A DNA stretch of 11,823 bases from Gryganskiella cystojenkinii (Eukaryota; Mortierellomycota; Mortierellomycetes; Mortierellales; Mortierellaceae). The stretch lies in NCBI GenBank assembly GCA_015852425.1, contig JAAAIG010001041.1, positions 1 through 11,823 of the forward strand, written 5' to 3'. Of the stretch, positions 1 through 8,433 are shown one piece after another (within the stretch, counting starts at the first letter, position 1; the number at the start of each line of letters is the position of its first letter). The translations under genes were made by a program, and so were the position numbers. The notes beneath the pieces were generated by a model. The model ran no database searches and was not told the DNA's origin. It saw nothing but the letters and a program-made list of their open reading frames with translations.

Positions 1-245
1 AAAAAATAGGGATTTCGTATACCAGCACACTGAGCAAGACGAGGACGACAAGAGTACGAGGGCAAGCATGAAAGAAGAATTTTTTAAAAAAAACAATTCC
101 GTTTTCATTGCCCATTTTTCCCGACTCAGAGTAGTCAAAGTGGCACAACCGGAGGAGGCACTTTTTCTCTGTTCTTTGCGTTTGATTTTTGTACCGGACA
201 GTCGGTACCGGCGCTTGTTTTGTTGTCATTTTTATTACTGTTTCC

Positions 246-275
246 GTTGTTGTTGTTGTTGTTGTTGTTGTTGTT
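246..275 (+). repeat. Perfect (GTT)10 microsatellite
   Basis: Ten uninterrupted GTT units are followed by an imperfect continuation (ATTGCTGTGGGG, then more TTG units) to about 299. It lies in non-coding DNA and is likely to vary in length between strains by replication slippage. Confidence 0.95.
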
Positions 276-527
276 ATTGCTGTGGGGTGTTGTTGTTTTG
301 ACCTGGGTGTTCAACGCCTTGCGAGGTAATGTGGAACATGACCAAAGCGGCGGAATGCTGAGGGACTAAAAAAGAGAGAGGGTGGGCGATGAAAACAGAG
401 ACTCAAACGAGAATATATTGGCGATGGAGGCGAGGCGAGTGCGAGTTCTAGGCATCGGACTGGACTTGAGGGGGCACTGACATCTCTTTACTATTGTAAA
501 CTCGCAATCCCTAAACATAAAGCGAGC

Positions 528-548
528 AAAAAAAAAAAAAAAAAAAAA
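528..548 (+). repeat. A21 homopolymer
   Basis: A run of 21 A residues in the intergenic region. Such runs are common in the non-coding parts of this window. The exact length should be treated with care because sequencing of homopolymers is error-prone. Confidence 0.9.
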
Positions 549-1143
549 CCATCCACCACTCACTCTAAATCAATAACAAAAATACGTTGAACAGGGACCT
601 CGTCTTGTCCATGATCCTTGTTAGGAAAGAAGAGCTGGTACGACTATGTACGGATCCGCTGACGTACAGCACGCAGCTTTTTAAAAAGCATTGGCGACTT
701 TTAGCGTTTTTATTCGACTCTTCGTTACAAGCTCACCTTTGTGTTCTCAAAGAAACTAACAGCAACAAGGCAGGGGTGCGTCTTTGTGTATGCAAGTAAG
801 GCATGGTGTGGCCAACAATATGCATGCTCGTCTGTGTCTGTCAGGTCATCTACAGGCTTTTTCGCCGTTGTTATTGAGCACTTGTCCTTTGATCTCAGCT
901 GTGAGGAGTTTTATGGTTTTTTTTGTCAACAATTGAATCGAGCCAATCGAGCCTCAAAAATATAAGTGGTGCACGTACTTGTTAAGGTTATGGCGACGAG
1001 ATTTCACCCCTGTTTGTATCTGTGTCTCCCTGCCTCTCTTTGTAATTCAGTGTTCTTTTGTTTCCTTTCCTTCCAAAAAAAAAAAGAGTCAGAGCTTGAT
1101 TTGAAGGAGTGAAGGGACACTGCGAGTAATGCCCGGGACAAGG

Positions 1144-1159
1144 CATGCATTCATGCATG
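1144..1159. repeat. Short perfect inverted repeat, CATGCAT-TC-ATGCATG
   Basis: Seven-base arms match perfectly around a two-base spacer. ATGCAT is itself palindromic, so the site is also a tandem pair of the same hexamer. It lies about 660 bp upstream of the BTB gene start. It could be a binding site for a dimeric factor, but its size also allows chance. Confidence 0.5.
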
Positions 1160-1589
1160 GTCAGCCAACAAACACCAACAACGCTTTGTGCGTTGAACAT
1201 CGAATTAGTTATTCCCGCTGAATCGTCACGATTGTAAAAAGTCGTGACTCTGGAAGGTAACACTGAGCCTCCCTTTCTGATACTGGTGCTGTCGAGTGTA
1301 TCTTAGAAATGGAGCGAATAGTCTATGAGCGGTTTACAAGGTTATGGAGTGACTTTCCATCACGCGGCGTTTTTTTTCTTGATTTGTTCCTGTCCTTTGT
1401 TTTTTTTGTCATCAAGTGGTTTTACACCTCGAACAACCTTGGGGGAATAAAATCAAATCTTCTGCTCATCCAACCCAACAGAAAAAAACAATGGAGTCCC
1501 GAGTGCTCGGATTGAAAAGTCCTCATCTGCCCTCCAAGGCAGACATCTTCCAGGTCTGCCCCTGAATTCTTTTTCCCTCACATTGCCAT

Positions 1590-1822
1590 GTCTCACTCCG
1601 CTCCGTCTTCTCTTCTCTTTCTTTTTAGTTTTTTCAGTCCTCTCCACCTAGTCATTCAAACTCTTCTACAATCTCAACTTTTTTTCTACACCAAAGTCAC
1701 CACAACTTCACTCACTTTTTCCTGCAGTCGGTTCTTGTCGTTGTTGTCACCATCGACTCTACGGTCGCGAGAAATTTCAAGCCGTTTCATATTTCGGATT
1801 AATTTCGACAAAAAATAACAGT
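1590..1822 (+). promoter_or_regulatory. Pyrimidine-rich upstream region / 5' leader of the BTB gene
   Basis: The top strand is strongly C/T-rich from about 1595 to 1760, with TTTTTCTTCTC-like runs. This is a usual feature near transcription starts of fungal genes. No clear TATA box was found. A TTTTTCCTGCAG stretch near 1715-1728 looks like a 3' splice site, so an intron in the 5' leader is possible, but I found no matching donor with confidence. Confidence 0.4.
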
Positions 1823-3410
1823 ATGGGATCCATGATCAACGACGATTACCCGCAGAGACCACTCATTATGTCGCAACCTGCACCGCCGCATCTTTTTTAC
1901 TCTCAGATCGCTGATAATTCTTCCGCCGACAACGATAAATCACCGCCAGCCAGCTATGTCGTGAGTTGCATTGCGGATATCTTGATCTGTGAGGGCGAGC
2001 TGATGTTTGGTCGGAAGCATGATGCCGATTGCCTCTTGATTGTCGGTAGACATCATTACTACGTGCATATGTATTTGCTTGCGGTAAGATTTCAGCTCCT
2101 GCTCGTTTTCTTCTGTTTCTTTCCTGCGCTTCTTGCTGAAAATGTTTGTAGGGTTTAATAATCGCTCGTATTGTTCTTCGGACACGAAGGTTGAAAAATC
2201 AAAACACGACAAAAAAAAAAAAATATAAGAAAGTGATCCTTTTCTCCTTCCTGCTTTACCAGTTTCCTCATTCCTCTCGATCTGACAAAAGTAGCATTTT
2301 TATACTGCTGCTGTCTTTCTTTCTTCGCTCATCGGTGGCCACACCATCAGGTCCAATGTTCCATAAAGCAACAGATTGAACAAAAAGGGGGAGAGGCGTC
2401 CAACGTCGTTGCGCCAACGCGACAACCAGAACGCGAGTACAAAGGGCAGGGGGGTCGGCACGCAAGTAAACTTTATCCGCTTTTAGTTAGAGCGCGCGAA
2501 AACTGAAAAAAGGGCTAGCGAATGGGAAACATGGCTCACCCTTCTTCTCACCCCCTATTCGTGCACATAAGCTCTTCATCCTTTTTAAATGACGACAGGG
2601 ACAACAAAAGTCGACTCTGCCCGCCTTGCTTCTTCCCTCAGCGTTAGAGCCCCTTCTGATGCAGAATATGTTTTTCCGCCACCTGCTCGCTCCCGTCTCA
2701 TTTTCTCTTAGTGCCGTTCGCTGACCCTTCGAAGAATCTTTGTAGACATGCTCGTGAATGGTGCCTGGGAGGATATAGCCACACCACACCATCGCTATCT
2801 GGTTGATGGTGGTTATTTCCATATTCCAGAAGATCTCCTTGTAACAATGATGAGCCGAACGGAGGAAGACCACCCTCTTCTGGAGCAGGAACGACGATCT
2901 CAGGACCAGGTCCCTTGGAGTCCCATTGTCCGTAAAGACGCTCTGGGTCATGACCAACACTTTTCGAGTGAGGATGACGATGAGGACGATGACGACGATG
3001 ACATCCGCAAGAACCATTTGACAGAGCAATTGCTTCCTCGACTGACTCTGGGCTTGACAGACCCCGATGGAGACCATGTTAAAGCTTTGTTACACTGGGT
3101 AAAGTTATAGATATATATATATTTTTGACTTGACTTGATCCTAGATATCCAACTCACTCCTTGCCATTCTTCCCCCTCCTTTCCCTCCTTTGCTTTTTTT
3201 TCATTTCAGATCTATACAAACAATACCAAGAGTTGGTTGACCAGTTTCACGCCCGAGAATTACCTCTCGATCCTCGAAAACATCGTTCACCTCCACATCG
3301 CTTCCCAGGACGTCCTGAAAATCTGCGAAAAATTCGAAGAAACCACAAATACCTCCCTTGGTCTACGTGGAGCAGCCATGAGCACCCTTGAACCTTACCT
3401 GGTGATGTAA
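1823..3410 (+). CDS. BTB/POZ domain protein, three exons
   Basis: Joined exons 1823-2083, 2712-3098 and 3210-3410 give 282 residues. All junctions are phase 0 with GT-AG borders (GTAAGA...CTTAG and GTAAAG...TTCAG). Residues 68-103 show the BTB start: Asp-Ala-Asp-Cys, a hydrophobic strand, a Val-His pair, then Leu-Leu-Ala-Cys-Arg-Ser across the exon 1/2 border. Residues 197-260 show the rest of the fold: a strand, LLHWIYTN across the exon 2/3 border, and an ENYLSILENIVHLHI helix followed by the LKICEKFEE helix. BTB domains dimerise and often bring substrates to CUL3 ubiquitin ligases. Unusual: about 85 residues, with an Asp/Glu run at 174-184, sit where most BTB domains have a short loop. No second domain (Kelch, MATH, zinc finger) is visible. 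The ATG has A at -3 and G at +4. The role in the cell is unknown. Confidence 0.82.
2084..2711 (+). other. Intron 1 of the BTB gene (628 nt, unusually long)
   Basis: The donor is GTAAGA at 2084 and the acceptor is TTCTCTTAG ending at 2711. The join gives VHMYLLA then CRSLTLRRIF, which fits the BTB pattern without a gap, and this is why I prefer it. A second, short-intron acceptor (TTTGTAG ending at 2151, giving 68 nt) is also in phase 0 and would lead into an open frame that stops at 2379. Long introns are less common than the 80-140 nt ones seen elsewhere in the window. Confidence 0.7.
3099..3209 (+). other. Intron 2 of the BTB gene (111 nt)
   Basis: GTAAAG donor and TTTCAG acceptor after a pyrimidine-rich tract. 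Removing it joins LLHW to IYTN, the conserved BTB 'hxYxYT' segment. An ATATATATAT stretch follows the in-frame stop inside the intron. Confidence 0.85.
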
Positions 3411-3640
3411 AAAATCCCCAATTCCCTCTCCCCTTCCCCCCCGATACTCGTCCCCATGTCACTCAACGTTATAGAATCGACCGTAAAAGTACGGCATTAT
3501 ACCCCAAACGTTGCTGAAGAAAGTCATATACTCATCCATAGTCTGTTTATCACCATTTTTTTTTTTTAAAAAAAAAAAGCTCGTATCAATCTTTAATTGT
3601 CGGGAAAGGAGCTGAATTACACGTCGCTCAATTTCTCCTT
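3411..3640. terminator. Convergent 3' flank shared by the BTB and F-box genes, with a T12A11 palindrome
   Basis: The two genes end 230 bp apart facing each other, so both transcripts must terminate or overlap here. T12 at 3556-3567 runs straight into A11 at 3568-3578, giving an A/T palindrome that presents an A-rich tract to both transcripts. No exact AATAAA was seen on either strand. Assignment as a two-way 3' end region comes from position and composition. Confidence 0.5.
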
Positions 3641-6043
3641 CTATGTCACTACGGTCTCATCACCATCCGCAACCACTTCCTCCCTTTTCTCCTCATCGTC
3701 CTCGTCCTCCTCGTCGTCGTAGCGTGGGCGAATCTGGTACCCAAAGAGACGCGGACAGTGATTCTCAATCCAGTCCCAGACTTCAGGTTGACACGGGTGG
3801 CGCGGTAAAGTCAAGCTCGTCAATTTCGGAAATCGCTCCACCAACAGTTTCATCTCTTGGACCTCGACCGGATCTAGTCGTTGCCAGTCCGCCGCTGAAA
3901 TGCACAGTGTTTGAACTTGATTGCACCGAGAGAGGTTGTATTTGTCCTTGAACTCCGCAACAGCAGCAGCAGCAGTAGCAGCAGTGGTGGTAGCGGTATC
4001 GATCAGACTCTCCATTGTGAACCCTGTGCCCTCGATCGTGAGTTCTTTTAGTCCCTTCAGAGCCGTCATCCACTCCCGGAAAGCTTTGTTCCTCTCTGAC
4101 GAGAACGATGACTCGAACCCAGCTTCCACAGAGTTCGATCGTACATCCAGTCGAACGCCCGAGAACCGAATTCTCTCCAGTTTATCTCGGCAGCCTGACA
4201 GTTCTCGATCAGCTCCAATGTCGGTCGGGTGCAATCTTCTACTCCAAAGATCCGCCTCCTCGACCGTAAAGAACCCACTGCCTCGGGACTGCGTCATCGG
4301 TAACTGGATCTCGCGAAGTTCAAAGCAGGATTGAAGCAAGAGACTGATACTCTGTGTCCGGAAATGCGGCAAATGTGGCTCTTGCTGTTCAGCTTGACCT
4401 GCAGCCAGATTGTCGTTTGTCCAAGATTCGGGTTCATCATAACTCGAGTCCCATTGTAAACCAATCAACAAGGACTTTAGGTGCCGCCGCACAGACTCGG
4501 CCCCCGCCAGGGTCTCCAAAAACGTTTCCGGAAGACATTGTCGACTCTCAAATTCAATTTTGCTCAGCCTGAGCCAAGGCAAAGCTACAAATCGAGTCCA
4601 TGATTGAACAATCTCGGGTTTGGTTCCTGCCCAAGGGTGAGTTAAATACCCTCGACTACAGGGTGGCTGCAGGTTTCGAAGTTGTTCCAGTCTATAGTTG
4701 GGTCTTTGTTGATCGAGAAAGAATCCCGTTGCGGAATCTCGCGGTGGGGGCATTGTTGGGAGAGGTCGTCGCGGGTCATGACGGCACAGGGCTAACCTTG
4801 AGGACTTGTCCAGACGCGTGAGATCATGATAGGCGAGTTCCAGAGCCCGAACCGTCTTTTCATCCTCGACTTGATCTTCGAGTGTAAGACTGATGAGCGC
4901 GGGCAGATGCAAGAACATCTCGTAGAGCAACGGGTCCTGGTTGCCTTCGTCGTCGTTATTAAAGTCGATCGTGGAAAGGTGCAGTTCCTTGAGGGCAATC
5001 GGCATAACGGCGGCTTTGCTGCCATTCTTTCCCGATCCCATGAAATTCGAGGCTTGCCAGGGTCCTGTCGGGTACGTACTTGTCTCGGTCCAATCTTGAT
5101 TATAAAGACAGTGGGATTCATCCGCCTTCACGACCGTGAATGGACCCTCGTAGACGGTTAATCTCGGACAGGCTCCCAAGAACTGTAAAAACTGGGTCCG
5201 TGTCGTGTGCCAACCTTCACCATAGTACGGATGATAAGCCATGTCATTCGAACTAAAGAGCTTAAAGCGTTCTAGCCCTTGGATATGACCCTCGATCGCT
5301 GCGCGCGTGAGCCAGTCCAGGATCGGTAAAGGGGTCAGAGGCGAACCGATTTCCAGAATCCGGAGTCGATTGGACAAGAAGGCGTTCGGCAGGGTCTGGT
5401 TCTGTGCAAACTCGGGGAAGTACCGTTCCTGTTTGTCCACCAGGGCCATGAGACGAGCCTTGTGAAGAACCACGTCCATGTCGCTTTGTTGCAGCCCTAC
5501 GCCTCCGTTGACTTCATTGATGTCGCTATCGTTGTCGATGTTATTGTCGCTGTCGCTGTCGTAATCACCCTCGTCGTCTTGTCGGACGAGTTCGACCCGG
5601 CCTGGACAGAACAACCGTCGGTGATAGATCGGGTCATGGCCATGAATCTGGGTCCCGCCTTGATCGACCCGTTCCTCTGACAACCCAAAGAAGCTCCTCA
5701 GGACTCCACAGGGGTTCGATTCTGGAAGACTTAGTTTCAATTCTTGCAAGTTCAAACAGCTAGTTCGGACTTGGTCCAACTCGTCGATGTATTCACACCC
5801 GGGGAGCGTGGACCCGACGCGCTCCCATGATTCGACCCAGTGACAGTAGTTGCCTAGAAAATGCGGTAGACCCTCTCGATCTGAGATGACCTTGGACCAA
5901 AAGGTTCTGTTCCAGAGTTTGTAAAAGTACCGAGAGACTTGGGTACACTGACAGAGGTCCGAAGGTGTAAGATAGGGTTCGATTTGGGAGAGTAATTCGG
6001 GCAGTCCAAAGACATGTTCGTAGGCGGGTCGACTTGATTGCAT
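3641..6043 (-). CDS. F-box protein with leucine-rich repeats (800 aa)
   Basis: A single-exon frame. I start it at the ATG at 6043, the first ATG of the frame; the 30 codons further upstream hold no Met. Residues 11-52 look like an F-box: FGLPELLSQIEPYL, then a Cys-Thr-Gln-Val-Ser-Arg core and an LWNRTFWSKVI end. After it come irregular leucine-rich segments such as LNLQELKLSL near 97-106, NRLRILEIG, LKELHLSTI, LISLTLED, LKSLLIGL, LREIQLPM, LERIRFSGV, LKELTIEG and LTSLTLP. F-box proteins of this shape bind Skp1 through the F-box and a substrate through the repeats, as SCF ubiquitin ligase adaptors. Acidic runs lie at about 156-173 and at the C-terminal 26 residues. A short Ala/Thr tract comes from a GCT/ACT repeat. 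The target is unknown. The F-box is divergent, so the class is more certain than any function. Confidence 0.8.
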   Translation of the reverse strand: MQSSRPAYEHVFGLPELLSQIEPYLTPSDLCQCTQVSRYFYKLWNRTFWSKVISDREGLPHFLGNYCHWVESWERVGSTLPGCEYIDELDQVRTSCLNLQELKLSLPESNPCGVLRSFFGLSEERVDQGGTQIHGHDPIYHRRLFCPGRVELVRQDDEGDYDSDSDNNIDNDSDINEVNGGVGLQQSDMDVVLHKARLMALVDKQERYFPEFAQNQTLPNAFLSNRLRILEIGSPLTPLPILDWLTRAAIEGHIQGLERFKLFSSNDMAYHPYYGEGWHTTRTQFLQFLGACPRLTVYEGPFTVVKADESHCLYNQDWTETSTYPTGPWQASNFMGSGKNGSKAAVMPIALKELHLSTIDFNNDDEGNQDPLLYEMFLHLPALISLTLEDQVEDEKTVRALELAYHDLTRLDKSSRLALCRHDPRRPLPTMPPPRDSATGFFLDQQRPNYRLEQLRNLQPPCSRGYLTHPWAGTKPEIVQSWTRFVALPWLRLSKIEFESRQCLPETFLETLAGAESVRRHLKSLLIGLQWDSSYDEPESWTNDNLAAGQAEQQEPHLPHFRTQSISLLLQSCFELREIQLPMTQSRGSGFFTVEEADLWSRRLHPTDIGADRELSGCRDKLERIRFSGVRLDVRSNSVEAGFESSFSSERNKAFREWMTALKGLKELTIEGTGFTMESLIDTATTTAATAAAAVAEFKDKYNLSRCNQVQTLCISAADWQRLDPVEVQEMKLLVERFPKLTSLTLPRHPCQPEVWDWIENHCPRLFGYQIRPRYDDEEDEDDEEKREEVVADGDETVVT
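3961..3984 (+). repeat. Interrupted (CAG)n trinucleotide tract inside the F-box gene
   Basis: Five CAG units, then T, AGCAGCAG. On the coding (minus) strand this reads as GCT/ACT codons for an Ala/Thr-rich stretch of the protein. Slippage could change the length of that stretch between strains without breaking the frame. Confidence 0.8.
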
Positions 6044-6292
6044 CGCGAGGGAAAGAGCTGTGAGGGGGTGAAATTGATGAGAGTGAAGGAAGGAAGAATG
6101 GAGAAGGAAACAGGCGAAGAGGGGAATGAGCAAAAGGAAGAAGATGGAACGGGCTGAAATGCCGCAGACATTATATTAATTTTTTTGGATTCCATTTTTT
6201 GTAAAAAGCTCGGTCAACGCCTATTGCACCAACCCTTACTGAGCAAAGTTTGTTCTTTCTATTATTTGTTTTTATTGTTCATCCTCTCAGTT
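6044..6292 (-). promoter_or_regulatory. Short spacer: 3' end of the polyphosphatase gene and promoter of the F-box gene
   Basis: Only 249 bp lie between the stop of the upstream gene and the F-box ATG. A TATA-like element, ATTAATATAA on the minus strand (6171-6180), lies about 130 bp upstream of the ATG. The DNA between it and the start is C/T-rich on the transcribed sense strand, as expected for a fungal leader. The F-box ATG has G at -3. An out-of-frame ATG at 6195 opens a frame that overlaps the start codon and ends at 5854; it matters only if transcription starts upstream of it. Confidence 0.5.
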
Positions 6293-8433
6293 CTAGTGCT
6301 CGTTCTCAGTCCCGGTCAGGACCACCATCCAGGCCAAGTACTGATCTTTCAACTTGTCACTCTTCACAATCCGCCTCGCCAACGCCAACCACTCGGTTGT
6401 GCTCAGGTCCTGGAGCCCATAATCCTCGCGACTGCGGTACTCGACCACATACTCGGGTTGCTTCTCAGGTTCCAGGTTCGCCTGCGTGAGATTGACCCAG
6501 TACTGCGTATAGTTCAAAGGGAACCCGAAGCTGATAGGTGGTGCAGGCGCTGGGTTTGCAGGTCTCCTGGGCTTTCTCGGTTTTTTGGGCTTTTTCTTTT
6601 TCTTTTTCTTGCCACCTGCGTCTTGATGGAGGTCGTCGAGATCAACGATGAATTCATCGTCGTCGTCCTCATAGTCATCACCACCATCCTCGATCCCATC
6701 CTCTGGCACGTCTGGGATCTCGGGCTCGCCCTTCTCAATCGCGAGCTGATAAGAGTACACACGGAGCGAAGGATTATACGTCGGCACGACCGAAGGTCCG
6801 ACCAGGGCGATCGCATAATCGTTGATCTTGGCCTTCTTGGGTATATCTTCATATTGCTCCCAAAGTTCGATCAAGTATGAGCTCAAGCCCAGGGCATGGA
6901 ACGGATCGTATTCATCATCGTCCTCCTTTTTGAGCATTGAGCGGCTGCGTTGAGTGTTTCCTGACTTTTGAACCAGAAGGCTAGTCTGATCCGTTGTGGC
7001 TTCTTCCTGGATGTTGTTGTGGTTGTTGTTGTTGTCATCGATTGTAGACTGGGACAAGATAAAGAAATGATCAATGTTGGCATGACCAAACAGATGACCA
7101 ACAATCACGTCCTGGAACCGGAGCGCAATATCCGTGTACCGAACATAACATGAGGCTGAGTACGATTTCCTTGCAGGTGGGACATGCCCTGTCAGGTACG
7201 CTGCCATCTTGCGCCTCCTTAACGAGACTAGCTCGACCTCGAGCCAATCCATCTGCTCCGTTCCCGGTTCATCCTCCCGATCACATCCATCCACGGCCGC
7301 GTTCTGGTTGAAAAAATAAAGAGTGTTCAGGGCCACAACGGTGATCTTGCCAGGGACGACCTCAGAAGTATAATAACCCCCGAATTGAAACGTGTGTAAT
7401 TGACTCTCGGGAATGAAATCCGACCAGATGTCGGAGAAGTGTTGCAGAATCCTGTTCGGTCCTGCTTGCATAATGTTGTGAGGGTAAACGTCATTATTGC
7501 CGATCGAGGGAACGATCGGTATCCGTTGTTGAAAGGGGTCATCTTTGTCAGGTGCAAATGTTTCCAGGATCCGGTTCGCTATTATCTTGTTGAGATCCTC
7601 AATCTCCTTTTGCGTACGGGGATGTTCGTTATCGGAATCGTGCCTATGGTTGAGAATCCGGTTCCGTTATTCCAGAATAAGGGGTATCAGTCAACGAAAA
7701 AAAAAGAGTTAGCTCAACCGCGGAAATGAGGACTGTTGTGCCCAAGCGGACAATGGATGGAGAAATCCCTCTCTTGTCCGATAAAATATGTTCCAGTTCA
7801 TCCCTATCGCGCGGGAGGTTCCCAGGTCGGATTGGGGAGTGTTGTGATTCTCATCTTCAATGTCAGGATAGATATCTCATAAAAAAAAATTGTTCCAGGA
7901 GTTCCAAGATAAGAGAGAGTGCGAGATGGGAGAGGGGTTGAACCTGTCGTTGGCAACGATAGCAGGATGAAAAGGATGAGGTTGAACGAAAAAGGAAAAC
8001 TTTCTTACCGTGCATTGTCTCCCGTCCAGACGACAAAATCAATGGACCCGATCAGATTCTTGTCAATCCAGTCGAAGGTCGCGTTTGCAAGTGTGAATGG
8101 GCTATCACAGATCGTGTAAGGGGATCCGTATTTGCCTCCATAGCCACCGTCTGTACGACCCGGTCGCATCATCCTGAGGTCATCATCGTCATCGTCTGTT
8201 GTGTTTCTGTGGCACGAAGACGAAATAGAGCCTCCAGTCATGTAATGTTCGTCCGGATGAATATCTGTCATATGCAGGAACTGACCCACGAGACGAGACT
8301 CATCAGGATCGTAAGGGTTAAATTTGAAAGAGGAACTTGGCTTTGCTTCGACGCATGAGTGCAAGTGCCACAGACAGGAGAGGAAGCAGCAGAGGAGGAC
8401 AAAGCGCGGGGTCTGATGGCGGGGACGAGCCAT
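6293..8433 (-). CDS. PPN1: Endopolyphosphatase, Ppn1 family (metallophosphoesterase)
   Basis: Exons 8433-8009 and 7643-6293 give 591 residues. Ppn1 cuts long inorganic polyphosphate chains inside the chain, in the vacuole. The order of calcineurin-type metal motifs is intact: TDIHPD (D57, H59), WTGDNARHD (D139, spanning the intron), GNND (190-193), GHVPPAR (H295) and GHANIDHF (about 328-335). A hydrophobic segment at residues 11-22 after a basic start fits a signal anchor or signal peptide. Family blocks such as CDSP, NATFDWID, LNTLYFFNQNAAVDGC and LVGPSVVPTYNPSLRV are present. An acidic stretch (about 464-479) is followed by seven Lys (487-493) and a Pro-rich stretch. I chose the ATG at 8433 for its A(-3)/G(+4) context and because it puts the hydrophobic segment at the N-terminus. 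An in-frame ATG at 8643 would add 70 Arg/Ser-rich residues. Confidence 0.93.
7644..8008 (-). other. Intron of the endopolyphosphatase gene (365 nt)
   Basis: On the minus strand the donor is GTAAGA after GCACG, and the acceptor is CCATAG before GCACGAT. The split codon (CG|G) rebuilds Arg in WTGDNARHD, an exact family motif. A good branch-point match (GAGCTAACT) lies about 65 nt before the acceptor, followed by a T9 tract. The small open frames within it on either strand resemble nothing known to me. Confidence 0.88.

Larger units (their letters stand above)
1..1822. other. Long intergenic stretch with no convincing gene
   Basis: No reading frame here looks like a conserved protein. The open frames are short, low in complexity (poly-Cys from a GTT repeat, Phe/Lys runs from homopolymers) and share no motif I know. 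The frame that is open from position 2 to 301 could in principle be the tail of a gene entering from the left, but it ends in the translated GTT repeat and I do not claim it. What the stretch does hold is a GTT microsatellite, an A21 run, a short CATGCAT palindrome, a weak dyad (GGCAGAC at 1538-1544 and GTCTGCC at 1554-1560), and pyrimidine-rich DNA near the right end that should be the promoter and 5' leader of the BTB gene. Confidence 0.6.

Noticed and set aside
1..69. A minus-strand ATG at 69 with a signal-peptide-like frame running off the left edge
   Set aside because: Only 23 codons, poor start context and no further sequence to support it.
2..301. A reading frame open from the left edge to 301, possibly the end of a gene entering the window
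   Set aside because: Its second half is translated T-rich sequence and a GTT repeat (poly-Cys), and the first 30 codons show no motif. It is also not needed to explain anything on the right.
2152..2379. A coding middle exon between BTB exons 1 and 2
   Set aside because: Including it would insert extra residues between LLA and CRS, breaking a seamless BTB match, and it reaches a stop at 2379. It remains only as a possible truncated splice form.
2487..3077. A 196-codon frame antisense to the BTB gene
   Set aside because: It covers the intron and exon 2 of the BTB gene on the other strand and has no recognisable domain, whereas the sense strand gives a clean BTB fold.
4108..4126. GGTTCGAGTC on the minus strand, like a tRNA B box
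   Set aside because: It is coding sequence of the F-box gene (Ala-Gly-Phe-Glu-Ser), with no A box and no cloverleaf around it.
3921..4334. A 137-codon plus-strand frame inside the F-box gene
   Set aside because: A shadow of the long minus-strand coding frame, with no motif of its own.
7501..7521. Inverted repeat CCGATCG / CGATCGG with a 6-bp spacer
   Set aside because: It lies in the polyphosphatase exon, where the bases encode the conserved IPIVPSIGNND segment, so the coding need explains it.
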